From Tissierellia bacterium (GTDB taxonomy: Bacteria; Bacillota; Clostridia; Tissierellales; Peptoniphilaceae), in contig JAUNLK010000009.1 in assembly GCA_030535395.1 (NCBI GenBank), forward strand, positions 1 through 64,000: a stretch of DNA of 64,000 nucleotides, given 5' to 3'. A model generated the notes under the pieces. It was not told the DNA's origin and did no database searches. It was given only the letters and a program-made list of their open reading frames with translations. The stretch's first letter is position 1. Each line of letters begins with the position of its first letter. Positions 17,440 to 25,980 of this stretch are shown here, piece by piece. The position numbers and the translations under genes were made by a program.

Positions 17440-18795
17440 CTAGATCAGGGTGGGATCCACGGGATAGTCCCCACTGAAACAGGCGGTGCAGAATTGATCC
17501 AGGTCCTTCTTCCCCGCCTTGGCCAGCCCCTCCAGGGAGATGAAGGCCAGGGAATCCGCGCCAATGATCTCTTCCATCTCCTCCACCGAGTGGTGGGCGG
17601 CAATGAGATTGTTGCGATTGGGGGTGTCGATGCCGTAGTAGCAGGAGTACTTCACCGGGGGGGAGGTGATCCGCATGTGGACCTCCTTGGCCCCGGCATC
17701 CCTCAGCCGCTGAATGAGATTCTTACTGGTGGTGCCCCGAACAATGGAGTCGTCCAGGAGGACAATCCGCTTGCCCTCCACCACCTCCACCAGGGGATTG
17801 AGCTTGAGCTTCACCGCCATGTCCCGCTCCTTTTGGGTGGGCTTGATGAAGGTGCGGCCCATGTAGCGGTTTTTCACCAGGCCCTCCCCAAAGGGAATCC
17901 CCGATGCCTGGGCAAAGCCAATGGCCGAGGGAATGCCGCTGTCGGGAACGGGAATCACCAGATCCACATCCAGGGGTTTTTCCTCCCAGAGGATCTCCCC
18001 GCAGCGCCTTCTGAAATTGTAGGCATTGACATCGTCCAAATTGGCATCATTGCGGGCAAAGTACACATACTCAAAGACGCAGTTCTTCCGAGGGGCCTTT
18101 TTCTCGTAGAAATAGGAGTGAACGCCCCCCTCGTCGATGACCACAATCTCCCCGGGGGCCACATTTCTCAGCATGGAACCGCCGATGATCTCCACGGCGG
18201 CATTTTCACTGGAGACAATGTAGTCCTCCCCGTCCTGTCCCAGGACCAGGGGCCTGAAGCCATAGGGGTCCCGGAAGGCCACAATGCGGTCCTTGAGCTG
18301 GAGGATGACGGAGTAGGCCCCCTCGATCCGGTCCATGGTCCGCTGAATGGCGGAGACGATGTCCCCGCTGTAGTAGCGGGCGATGAGGTAGAGGATGACC
18401 TCGGTGTCAATTTTGGTCTGGAACATCATCCCCTCTTCCTCCAGGCGACTTCTCAGAACATGGTAGTTGACCAAATTGCCATTGTGGCTGATGGCAATGC
18501 TCTCGTCCTTGACAAAGCCAATGAGGGGCTGAATATTCAGCTCCGACACCCCGCCGGAGGTGGAGTAGCGGACGTGGCCAATGCCCAGATTTCCCTGGAG
18601 ACTACTGAGGTCCTCCTCGCTTTTAAAGACATCCATCACCAGGCCCATGGCCCGGTGGCGCTTGATCTGCTCCCCATCGGAGACGGTGATCCCCGCACTC
18701 TCCTGTCCCCGGTGTTGGAGGGAGTTGAGTCCGTAGAAGAGCTTTTTACTCACCGGTACCGTATCTTTACTGTAAACGCCAATAATCCCGCACAT
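17440..18795 (-). CDS. purF: Amidophosphoribosyltransferase, Fe-S type
   Basis: Commits PRPP to purine synthesis by transferring glutamine amide nitrogen. The 451-aa protein starts Met-Cys2-GIIGVYS, so the nucleophile is exposed by simple Met removal, unlike the B. subtilis enzyme with its 11-residue propeptide. Cysteines 239, 385, 436 and 439 match the four ligands of the 4Fe-4S cluster of the B. subtilis type. The PRPP motif VLLDDSIVRGTT lies near 345-356. Its ATG directly abuts the purC stop (0 bp). Confidence 0.97.
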   Translation of the reverse strand: MCGIIGVYSKDTVPVSKKLFYGLNSLQHRGQESAGITVSDGEQIKRHRAMGLVMDVFKSEEDLSSLQGNLGIGHVRYSTSGGVSELNIQPLIGFVKDESIAISHNGNLVNYHVLRSRLEEEGMMFQTKIDTEVILYLIARYYSGDIVSAIQRTMDRIEGAYSVILQLKDRIVAFRDPYGFRPLVLGQDGEDYIVSSENAAVEIIGGSMLRNVAPGEIVVIDEGGVHSYFYEKKAPRKNCVFEYVYFARNDANLDDVNAYNFRRRCGEILWEEKPLDVDLVIPVPDSGIPSAIGFAQASGIPFGEGLVKNRYMGRTFIKPTQKERDMAVKLKLNPLVEVVEGKRIVLLDDSIVRGTTSKNLIQRLRDAGAKEVHMRITSPPVKYSCYYGIDTPNRNNLIAAHHSVEEMEEIIGADSLAFISLEGLAKAGKKDLDQFCTACFSGDYPVDPTLI

Positions 18796-19497
18796 CTAGT
18801 TCTTGTTCATCCTTTCCAGCACTTCAGAATAGCCCTCAATAAGGTCCCCCAGATCTCGGCGGAAAATATCCTTGTCGAATTTCTCATTGGTATCCACATC
18901 CCAGAGGCGGCAGGTGTCGGGGCTGATCTCATCGGCCAGGAGGATATTGCCCTGGCTGTCCTTGCCGTATTCGATTTTGAAATCCACCAATTTCAAATTG
19001 ATCTTCAGGAAGAACTCCTTGAGAAGCTCGTTGATCTTCAAAGTTTCAGTTCTCAGAAGATCGTACTCCTCTTCAGTGACGAGACCCAGGGCCACGGCGT
19101 GATCTCTGGCCATCAGGGGGTCGCCCAAGTCGTCATTTTTGTAGGAGAGTTCAAAGGAGGGATGCTCGAAGACAATTCCCTCTTCCACCCCATAGCGCTT
19201 GGCAAAGGAGCCGGCGGAGATATTTCGAACGATGACTTCCAGGGGGAGGATCTCCACTTTTTTCACCCTCATGGTCACATCGTCCAAGCTCTTAACAAAG
19301 TGAGTCTTCACCCCGTTTTCCTCCAGCATTTTGAAGATCACCGTAGTGATGGCGGCATTGAGCTTGCCCTTTCCGGCAATATTGGCCTTTTTCTCGCCAT
19401 TGCCCGCAGTGGCATCGTCCTTGTACTCGATGATCACTTCATCGGCCACATCGCTTGCATACACCTTTTTCGCTTTGCCTTCATACATGAGTTCCAT
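18796..19497 (-). CDS. purC: SAICAR synthetase
   Basis: Joins aspartate to CAIR (step 7). The chosen product is 233 aa, starting [13 protein letters not shown] at the ATG 19495-19497, which matches the family N-terminus and has AAAGGATGAG upstream; the open frame extends further but that part overlaps the leader terminator. Motifs [11 protein letters not shown] (near 95) and [14 protein letters not shown] (near 190) are diagnostic. It is first in the operon. No purE/purK is in the window, so the CAIR-forming step is encoded elsewhere. Confidence 0.96.
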   Translation of the reverse strand: MELMYEGKAKKVYASDVADEVIIEYKDDATAGNGEKKANIAGKGKLNAAITTVIFKMLEENGVKTHFVKSLDDVTMRVKKVEILPLEVIVRNISAGSFAKRYGVEEGIVFEHPSFELSYKNDDLGDPLMARDHAVALGLVTEEEYDLLRTETLKINELLKEFFLKINLKLVDFKIEYGKDSQGNILLADEISPDTCRLWDVDTNEKFDKDIFRRDLGDLIEGYSEVLERMNKN

Positions 19498-19634
19498 TAG
19501 CTCATCCTTTCTCAAATGGAAAAACCATACAAATAGAAAAAGAGATACGGCTCGCGCATCTCTTAACAAACGCCCTGTGAGGCTACAGCGGGGTCGTGAT
19601 TTCTTACCGCGCCGAAATGCAGTCCCCCTTTTCG
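19498..19634 (-). promoter_or_regulatory. purC leader with intrinsic terminator (candidate attenuator, unassigned)
   Basis: The leader (about 135 nt) ends in a terminator hairpin at 19537-19563: AGAGAU, an 11-nt loop, AUCUCU and a run of five U's, about 40 nt before the purC ATG. Upstream, AGGGGG and CCCC can close an element around AUUUC/GAAAU with a 10-nt loop, separated by internal loops. This promoter-structure-terminator order implies transcriptional attenuation of the purine operon. It does not match the consensus I know for guanine, PRPP/ykkC, ZTP or THF riboswitches. Confidence 0.6.
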
Positions 19635-19639
19635 CCTCT

Positions 19640-19648
19640 ATTATAGCA
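19640..19648 (-). promoter_or_regulatory. Extended -10 promoter of the purine operon
   Basis: Minus strand TGC-TATAAT (TATAAT at 19640-19645, TG at 19647-19648) with a poor -35 of T's; predicted start near 19633. The stretch from 19649 to 19777 upstream shows no gene and no other signal I can name. Confidence 0.65.
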
Positions 19649-19777
19649 CAAGCTTCAGTGGGGAAAAACCCCATGTCCCGGGGCCCTGGGGGAGATTGTG
19701 GCTCTGGGCCTCCAAAATTTTACCGGAATCTTTAGGGGATTGAAAAAAGCCCCCAACTCCCCCCTCCCCTGGGGCAC

Positions 19778-19813
19778 AAAAAAATCGAGTGGCAACTGCA
19801 CACTCGATTTTTT
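19778..19813. terminator. Strong bidirectional terminator after the FMN reductase gene
   Basis: AAAAAATCGAGTG-9 nt-CACTCGATTTTTT is symmetrical, with A-runs and T-runs on the two sides. It ends the minus-strand FMN reductase transcript 14 bp after its stop. Confidence 0.9.
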
Positions 19814-19826
19814 GGGGAAGCTCCCT

Positions 19827-20366
19827 TTAGCGAACTTTTTCCGTCAGTTCCACCAGGCGGTCCACAAAAGTTTGAAGGAAGGCCTTGGTGTCTGCCACCA
19901 TATGGCCCTCTTGGTCAAAGTACTCATTGACCCGGCCCAGGAAGACCACCGGCTGCATGACGGTGATCACATCGTTGAAGACCAGGGGATCTCTCAGGGC
20001 AAGATTGGCATTGGACCCGCCGCCGGGGCCAATGGAGGCGCTGACAATCCCCGCCACTTTGCCATTCCACTTGGACTGGCCAAAGGGACGGGAGCCGATG
20101 TCGATGGCATTTTTCAGCTGGGCGCTGAAACTGTGATTGTACTCGGGGGTGAAGAAGACAATGCCGTCTTGAGCTGCAATGGCCTCTCTAAAGTCCACCC
20201 ACTCCTGGGGGGGATTCTCCTCCAGGTCCTCATTGTAGTAGCTCAGGTGATTGACCTCGATAAATTCCACTTGATGCTCCTGGGGAAAGAGGGTCTGAAC
20301 CACCTCTGCCACCTTCCGGTTCCAGGATGCCTTGCGATTGCTCCCCACAATTAAGCCAAATTTCAT
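19827..20366 (-). CDS. NADPH-dependent FMN reductase (flavodoxin-fold)
   Basis: A 179-aa NAD(P)H:FMN oxidoreductase/quinone reductase of the flavodoxin-like NADPH_dep_FMN_red family, probably cytoplasmic. The FMN phosphate loop GSNRKASWN (residues 8-16) and the isoalloxazine-side motif TPEYNHS near residue 73 are diagnostic. It could be an azoreductase or chromate reductase; the substrate cannot be told. A possible promoter (TTGCTT, 18 bp, TATACT) lies in the 90-bp gap to smpB. Monocistronic. Confidence 0.88.
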   Translation of the reverse strand: MKFGLIVGSNRKASWNRKVAEVVQTLFPQEHQVEFIEVNHLSYYNEDLEENPPQEWVDFREAIAAQDGIVFFTPEYNHSFSAQLKNAIDIGSRPFGQSKWNGKVAGIVSASIGPGGGSNANLALRDPLVFNDVITVMQPVVFLGRVNEYFDQEGHMVADTKAFLQTFVDRLVELTEKVR

Positions 20367-20456
20367 AGTTATGAACTCCTCTCTATGGATGAATTTAAGG
20401 TAAAAATCTGTAAGACATTAGTATATATATCCATCGGAGTTCAAAGCAATCCAAGA

Positions 20457-20912
20457 TTAACGATCTACGGAGCGACGAATTTTTCGGTCCACCTCCCGCT
20501 CCTTGATGGACTCCCGCTTGTCGTAGTTTTTCTTCCCCCGGCCGGAGGCAATGGAGAGCTTCACCCGGCCATTTTTGAGATAGAGGGAGATGGGCACAAT
20601 GGCGTGGCCCTTGAGCTTTTTGTCCCGCTCCAATTTGGCGATCTCCCGCCGGTGGAGGAGGAGCTTTCTCGTTCTCAGAGGGTCCACATTGAAGCGATTG
20701 CCCTGCTCGTAGGGGGTGACATTCATCCCCTCAATGAAGACCTCCCCATTTTTCACTATGCAGAAGCTCTCATTGAGGGAGACTTTCCCCTGGCGGATGC
20801 TCTTCACCTCGGTGCCCTTGAGCTCCAGCCCCGCCTCGTAGTGCTCCTCCAGGAAGTAGTCGTAGCTGGCCCTTTTATTTCGCGCCAGAGTTCCCGGCTT
20901 GTTTTTCTTCAT
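20457..20912 (-). CDS. smpB: SsrA-binding protein SmpB
   Basis: The tmRNA partner that brings SsrA to stalled ribosomes for trans-translation. 151 aa with the central beta-barrel motif LKGTEVKSIRQGKVSL and a basic C-terminal tail ending in KREVDRKIRRS-like sequence. Its start lies 38 bp inside the end of rnr, so the pair is coupled; RNase R degrades the non-stop mRNAs released by this system, a well-known functional pairing. No tmRNA gene was found next to it. Confidence 0.96.
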   Translation of the reverse strand: MKKNKPGTLARNKRASYDYFLEEHYEAGLELKGTEVKSIRQGKVSLNESFCIVKNGEVFIEGMNVTPYEQGNRFNVDPLRTRKLLLHRREIAKLERDKKLKGHAIVPISLYLKNGRVKLSIASGRGKKNYDKRESIKEREVDRKIRRSVDR

Positions 20913-23016
20913 CCTTTACATCACCTGCCATTTGAAAATCGATCTGACCCTTAATGGGATCGGCCCCCACGCAGACCACCTGCACGGGGTCCCCCATGGT
21001 GTACACCTTTTTGGTGTGTTCCCCCACGGCCCGGTAGTTGTCCTCATCGAAGTGGTAGAAGTCGTCCATGCTATTGTAGCTCACCAGGCCCTCAATGGTA
21101 TTGGGGAGGGCCACAAAGATGCCGAAGCCCGTGATCCCGGAGATCCGCCCCTCAAAGAGCTCGCCAATGCGCTCGGACATGTACTCCGCCATTTTAATGT
21201 CGTCCACGGAGCGCTCCGCCTCCTGGGCCACCTTCTCCGTGGCGGAGACGTGCTCGGCAATTTTGGGGAAGTCCCGGTGGTAGTGCTTCAGGAGCTTGGG
21301 GGTGAGCTGGCCATTGAGATCCCCCTTGATGACCCTGTGGATGGTGAGGTCGCTGTAGCGGCGAATGGGAGAGGTGAAGTGGGAGTAGTAGGGTGCCGCC
21401 AGGCCAAAGTGCTGGTCCAGGGCGTAGGAGTAGCGGGCCTTTTGCATGCTCCTCAAAATGAGGGTTGAGACCAGGGTCTCCTCCTTCTTTCCCCTCACCT
21501 TCTCGGTGAGCTGCTGGATCATCTTGGGGGTGATGTCCTTGGTGGTGCTGATTCTGTGGCCAAAGGGGCGAATGATGGAGTTGAGAAGCTCAATTTTATC
21601 GGGGGAGGGCTCCTCGTGAATCCGGTAGAGGAAGGGGAGCTCCTTTTCGAAGTAGCGCTTGGCCACCAGCTCATTGGCCATGAGCATGAACTCCTCGATG
21701 AGCTCGTTGGCCACCCCCATGCTCCTGAGACCAATGTGAATGGGCCTACCATTGTCGTCCAATTGAATCTCCGCCTCGGGGAAGGTGAAGTCGATATTGC
21801 CCCGCTCCCTCCTCAGGGCCTTCCGCTTCTGGGCGAGCTCATGGAGGAGGCTCAGGTCTTTTTCCAGGCCCCGGAGGCTCTCGTGGGTGCTGCCCCCCTC
21901 CAAAAACTCAGTGACATGGTCGTAGATGAGCCTACGGTGGGAGCGAATGACCCCCTCCACCAGTTCAAAGCTCTCCACCCGGCCGTCCTCCCCCACTCGG
22001 GCCAGGAGGGAGAGGGTGAGGCGGTCGGCCCCCTCATTGAGGGAGCAGATGCCATTGCTCAGCTCCTGGGGAAGCATGGGAATCACCTTGTTGAGGAGAT
22101 AGACGCTGTTGCCCCGCTCCCGGGCCTCCAAGTCCAGGGGGCTCCCCAGGGGGACGTACTCCGCCACATCGGCAATGTGGACCCCCACCAGATAGCCCCC
22201 GGCCACCTTCTCAATGGAGAGGGCGTCGTCAAAGTCCTTGGAGTCTGCCCCGTCGATGGTGAAGGTGACAAGCTCCCGCAGGTCCCGGCGGCCCCGGATC
22301 TGCACCTCGGAGACCACCTCGGGGATGAGCTCCGCCTCCTTTAAGACCTCCGGGGGAAATTCCAGTTCGATCCCCAGGCCATAGGCCACGGAGAGGACGT
22401 CCACATTTTTCTCGTGGGGATAGCCCAGAATTTCCGTGATGATTCCCTCGGGCTTGGTGGTGGGGGTGGGATACTCGATGATCTCCGCCACCACCTTCTG
22501 ACCCTCCTTGGCCCCCTTGTTGTACTTTTTGCGAATGTAGATGTCGCTGGAGAGCTTGCCGTCGTCGGGGAGGACGAAGCCGAATTTCCCGGCGTGATTG
22601 TAGGTCCCCACCACCACTTTGTTGGCCCGCTCCAGGACCTTCTCCACAATGCCCTCATAGCCCCCCTTGGGGCCCTTGCTCTCCACCTGGCGCACCAGAA
22701 TTCGGTCCCCATTCATGGCGGTGTTCATTTTGGTGCTGTGAATGTAGAGGTCCTCCCTGTTTTCGTCGTCGGGGATGAAGAAGCCAAAGCCCTTTTCATT
22801 GCCCCGGAGGATGCCCTCCAGGAGATAGCCAGTCCCCGGAGCGGAAAATTTCTTCTCGCTGTCCTTGTAGATCTCACCGTCCCGGATCATTTCCTTGCAC
22901 AGGGCCTTCATGGACTTTTCCGTGGCGCCATCCACCTGCAACCTTTTGTAGAGCTGCTCCTTGGTGAGGGGGCCCTCCTCCTCCAGGATTCGGATGATTT
23001 TCTGTTTAATGGACAT
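20875..23016 (-). CDS. rnr: Ribonuclease R (VacB/RNase II family)
   Basis: A processive 3'-5' exoribonuclease for structured RNA and trans-translation substrates. 713 aa with an N-terminal winged helix, cold-shock domains, an RNB catalytic core (IDGADSKDFDDALS near residue 260, holding the metal-binding aspartates) and a C-terminal S1 domain (FEGRISGITGFGIFV). The start MSIKQKII at 23014-23016 is preceded by AAAGGAGG; the in-frame ATG 18 bp upstream lies before that site and is rejected. It is placed 23 bp after ddl and overlaps smpB. Confidence 0.96.
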   Translation of the reverse strand: MSIKQKIIRILEEEGPLTKEQLYKRLQVDGATEKSMKALCKEMIRDGEIYKDSEKKFSAPGTGYLLEGILRGNEKGFGFFIPDDENREDLYIHSTKMNTAMNGDRILVRQVESKGPKGGYEGIVEKVLERANKVVVGTYNHAGKFGFVLPDDGKLSSDIYIRKKYNKGAKEGQKVVAEIIEYPTPTTKPEGIITEILGYPHEKNVDVLSVAYGLGIELEFPPEVLKEAELIPEVVSEVQIRGRRDLRELVTFTIDGADSKDFDDALSIEKVAGGYLVGVHIADVAEYVPLGSPLDLEARERGNSVYLLNKVIPMLPQELSNGICSLNEGADRLTLSLLARVGEDGRVESFELVEGVIRSHRRLIYDHVTEFLEGGSTHESLRGLEKDLSLLHELAQKRKALRRERGNIDFTFPEAEIQLDDNGRPIHIGLRSMGVANELIEEFMLMANELVAKRYFEKELPFLYRIHEEPSPDKIELLNSIIRPFGHRISTTKDITPKMIQQLTEKVRGKKEETLVSTLILRSMQKARYSYALDQHFGLAAPYYSHFTSPIRRYSDLTIHRVIKGDLNGQLTPKLLKHYHRDFPKIAEHVSATEKVAQEAERSVDDIKMAEYMSERIGELFEGRISGITGFGIFVALPNTIEGLVSYNSMDDFYHFDEDNYRAVGEHTKKVYTMGDPVQVVCVGADPIKGQIDFQMAGDVKDEEKQAGNSGAK

Positions 23017-23039
23017 GCTACCTCCTTTGGGCATTTGGA

Positions 23040-24221
23040 TTACAATTTACTCCCGTAGCTGGTCTTTTCAAAGAGCTGGGCGTCGTAGGTGTACTGATTC
23101 TCCTCCCGCTGACGGTGGCTGGTGAAGGCAATGTCGATGATTCGGTCCACCAGCTGAGTAAAGCTCAGTCCCTTTCCCTCCCAGAGATAGAAGCCCAGGG
23201 AACCGGGAAGGGTGTTGATCTCATTGATATAGATACCATCTTCATCCATGAGAAAATCAATTCTCGCCGTTCCGCTACAGGACAGGGCGGCAAAGGCCCC
23301 CTTGGCAAGCTTTTCAATGGTGGCGGCCTCCTGGTCGGTGATTTTGGCGGGGATGTTCCTCTTTTCGGAGGTCTGTTTGCCCCCCTTGGCGGTGCCCGAC
23401 TTGCCCCCCATGTACTTGTCCTCGAATTTCAGGAGGTCCTTCCAGCCAATGGGCTCTTCAATTTGGGAGGTGATGAGCTCCTCCTCATAGCCCAAAACGG
23501 CGCAGTTGAGCTCCCGGGGCTCCTTGGCCGCCCGCTCCACCAAAAGTTTTTCCGAGTAGAAGGCCGCAAGCTCCATGGCATCTGTTAGCTCCGAGGCATC
23601 CTTCACTTTGGAGATGCCAATGGAGGAGCCCAAATTGGAGGGCTTCACAAAGACGGGATAGCCCAGTTCCGCCACATCCCCTGCCACGGCCTCGGGCTCC
23701 CGCTTCCAGCGGCTCCGGTAGACCTCAAAGCCCTCCAACACCGGCAGCCCACTGGCCTTGAAGATATTTTTCTGCATGGCCTTGTCCATGCCCACGGCGG
23801 CTGCCACAGTGCTGGAGCCCGCATAGGGAAGGCCCAGGGTTTCAAAGTAGCCCTGAATATTGCCGTCCTCCCCAAAGGTGCCGTGGAGGGCGGGGAAGAT
23901 GAGATCCACCTGGGCCACGGCCTCGGCCCGCTCCCGTTCCCCCTTGAAGAGGCCCCCCTTTTCGGTGACTCTCCTGTAGAGGGTCCGGTCCCTCAAGTTG
24001 AGGTCGAAGTAGACCTCGTGGGCCTGAGAGAAGTCCTGGTTTTTAAAGGTCTTAAAATTTTTCAAAGAGTCCCCACTGAGCCAGCGGCCCTCCTTAGTGA
24101 TGTAGACGGGTACAATGTGGTACTTGCTGCCATCCATGTTTTCCATAATCTGCATGCCGGTGATGACACTGACCTCGTGCTCCACGGACCGGCCGCCAAA
24201 AAATACTGCTATTGTTTTCAT
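23040..24221 (-). CDS. ddl: D-alanine-D-alanine ligase
   Basis: Makes the D-Ala-D-Ala dipeptide for peptidoglycan precursors in the cytoplasm. 393 aa, somewhat longer than E. coli DdlB and nearer the VanA/DdlA type; ATP-grasp motifs include FPALHGTFGEDG (near 97), KPSNLGSSIGI and the metal-binding EINTLPG near the C-terminus. The start is the ATG at 24219-24221 preceded by AAAGGGGG; the frame is open further upstream but lacks such a site. It heads a ddl-rnr-smpB unit. Confidence 0.95.
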   Translation of the reverse strand: MKTIAVFFGGRSVEHEVSVITGMQIMENMDGSKYHIVPVYITKEGRWLSGDSLKNFKTFKNQDFSQAHEVYFDLNLRDRTLYRRVTEKGGLFKGERERAEAVAQVDLIFPALHGTFGEDGNIQGYFETLGLPYAGSSTVAAAVGMDKAMQKNIFKASGLPVLEGFEVYRSRWKREPEAVAGDVAELGYPVFVKPSNLGSSIGISKVKDASELTDAMELAAFYSEKLLVERAAKEPRELNCAVLGYEEELITSQIEEPIGWKDLLKFEDKYMGGKSGTAKGGKQTSEKRNIPAKITDQEAATIEKLAKGAFAALSCSGTARIDFLMDEDGIYINEINTLPGSLGFYLWEGKGLSFTQLVDRIIDIAFTSHRQREENQYTYDAQLFEKTSYGSKL

Positions 24222-24271
24222 AAATCCCCCTTTATTCTTAGAATCTATTTTATCATAGGGCCCACGGCTAC

Positions 24272-24305
24272 AAAAATAAAAGTCCACGGACTCCATCCGC
24301 GGACT
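24272..24305 (-). terminator. Terminator at the end of the envelope operon
   Basis: Minus-strand AGTCCGCGGA-TGGAG-TCCGTGGACT followed by TTTATTTTT; the 5' arm overlaps the stop codon of the VWA gene. It separates the envelope cluster from ddl. Confidence 0.85.
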
Positions 24306-25980
24306 ATCTCATTTTGCCAATGACATCTTTTAAATAGCGGCCCACCAGGGTAGAGAAGCGGTTCCGGTCCCGGGTGTAGAGAAAATCATTGCCGAAGATG
24401 ATCTTCTCCTGGGAGAGGTCCTCCTCCTTGCCGGTGAAGACCCCCAGGGTGGCCACTCCCGAGAGCCTCAGCTTTTCGATCTCCCGGGCGCTGTCCTCCA
24501 CTGCCAACTCCCCCTCGTAGTCCTGGGCGGCGTGGGCGTGGCGGCCCACACTGATGTGGTCGTTGGGCCTGCCGTCGGAGAGGACGATGAGCACCTGGAT
24601 CCCCTCGGTCCTGGGCAGGGTGGCCCCAATGTAGCTGTAGGCGAAGCCGTCCCGATTGCTCCCCGAGGCCCGGAAGCGGAAGATGGACTGATTCTTCTCC
24701 AGGCCGTCGTGATAGTCCCGGAAGAGGCGGAGGATTTGATAATTGAAGAGATTGCAAAAGCCCAGCACCCGAGTGGGGATCTTGAGCTCCGTCAGGGCCT
24801 GGGCCAGGATGTAGCCCTGAATGGCCACCTCCTCCTGGTGGTCCCGCTGGGAGGCGGACATGTCCAGGAGAATGTCCACGGTGAGCTGGGGGGTGGATTC
24901 CGGCTGGAGTCTCCGGAAGACCCGGTGATCGTCAAAGAGAATTTGGCGGTAGACCCTTCCCCCGTCCACGGCCCCCCGGGTGCTCCGCCCCAGGCCCTCG
25001 TCCAAGTCCTCCAGGACATTGCTCTTGAGATAGGCCTTGAGGTTGGCCTCCTGGCGGCGGTAGATGTGGGCCGCAGACTCATAGTGCCGCCGGTTTTTCT
25101 CCTCCTGCTGGTCCACCTGCTCCTTGAAAAATTGAGCGTCCAGATCGGAGCCGTAGACCCCCCGAGTGAGGTGGAGCTTCATGCCCTGGTGGAGCCCCCG
25201 GGCCAGCTCCCCCTCCAGTTGGAAGGTGGGGAGATGGAGGCCGTAGTGCTTGCTCACCCGGCGGCGGAGCTGGCGCTCGTCCCCCGCCCTCTTTCTGCCC
25301 CCCTCTTCCACCATGGTGAGGTCCTCCCCCTCATTGAGGACATTGGTAAATTCCGCCGCCTGAATCTCCTCGTGAAAGTACACTTCACTGGGGGCCGGCG
25401 GGGCCTTTTCCGGGACCTTGGGGGCGGTGTCGGGGAGATTTTTCTCGGCATCGTCCACCTGCTCCCCCCGCTCCTTTTGGGGATCGAAGAAGCCCCGGAG
25501 AAATGCCGCCACCCAGGAGAAGAACTCCTCCTGATTTTTGAGGCGCCCCACTTCCTCCATATAGGGGGCCAGGACCACCCGCTGGGAGCCCCGCTCTCCC
25601 AGGCGGTAGCGGGCATAGGCGTAGAGGAGCTCATCGTGGGCGCTCCGCTCCCCCGTCCCCTCCAGGGCCCGGGCGAGATTTTGGTAGTGGGCGCCCTCCC
25701 TGGCCCGGAGGCCCGGGCGCTGGGAGAAGAGCTTTTCCTTGGTCCACTCCGTGGCAAAGAGGATCAGCCAGGTCCGCACCTCCCCCTGGTGGATGCTCCC
25801 CCCATAGGGTTTCAAGAGGGCGTAGAGGCCATTGCTGGGAAAAGTGGCATCCACCATGGCCTCCTCCGCCGCCGAGAGGGGGAGGGAGGGGCCATTGTAC
25901 TTCCGCTCATAGAGCCTGCCCACCGTCCAGTAGAGATTTTGCAGCCGCTCCGGACTCATGGCCGCCCAGCTGCCGGTCAT
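24304..25980 (-). CDS. VWA-domain protein (NorD/CobT-like), partner of a MoxR-type ATPase
   Basis: A 558-aa cytoplasmic protein with no signal peptide or membrane span. The C-terminal third is a von Willebrand A domain with a MIDAS: DMSAS (DxSxS) near residue 363 and LSDGRPND near 465, the form seen in NorD, CbbO and CobT-type proteins that work with MoxR/CbbQ/NorQ ATPases. The N-terminal part is helical and charged and was not recognised. Its start overlaps the ATPase stop (ATGA). No nor, cbb or cobaltochelatase target is nearby, so the client is unknown; the cluster context suggests an envelope role (inference). Confidence 0.82.
   Translation of the reverse strand: MTGSWAAMSPERLQNLYWTVGRLYERKYNGPSLPLSAAEEAMVDATFPSNGLYALLKPYGGSIHQGEVRTWLILFATEWTKEKLFSQRPGLRAREGAHYQNLARALEGTGERSAHDELLYAYARYRLGERGSQRVVLAPYMEEVGRLKNQEEFFSWVAAFLRGFFDPQKERGEQVDDAEKNLPDTAPKVPEKAPPAPSEVYFHEEIQAAEFTNVLNEGEDLTMVEEGGRKRAGDERQLRRRVSKHYGLHLPTFQLEGELARGLHQGMKLHLTRGVYGSDLDAQFFKEQVDQQEEKNRRHYESAAHIYRRQEANLKAYLKSNVLEDLDEGLGRSTRGAVDGGRVYRQILFDDHRVFRRLQPESTPQLTVDILLDMSASQRDHQEEVAIQGYILAQALTELKIPTRVLGFCNLFNYQILRLFRDYHDGLEKNQSIFRFRASGSNRDGFAYSYIGATLPRTEGIQVLIVLSDGRPNDHISVGRHAHAAQDYEGELAVEDSAREIEKLRLSGVATLGVFTGKEEDLSQEKIIFGNDFLYTRDRNRFSTLVGRYLKDVIGKMR

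Noticed and set aside
19560..19640. ZTP riboswitch, because of a GGGTCGTGATT stretch
   Set aside because: That stretch is on the plus strand, antisense to the purC leader, and the other conserved ZTP blocks are absent.
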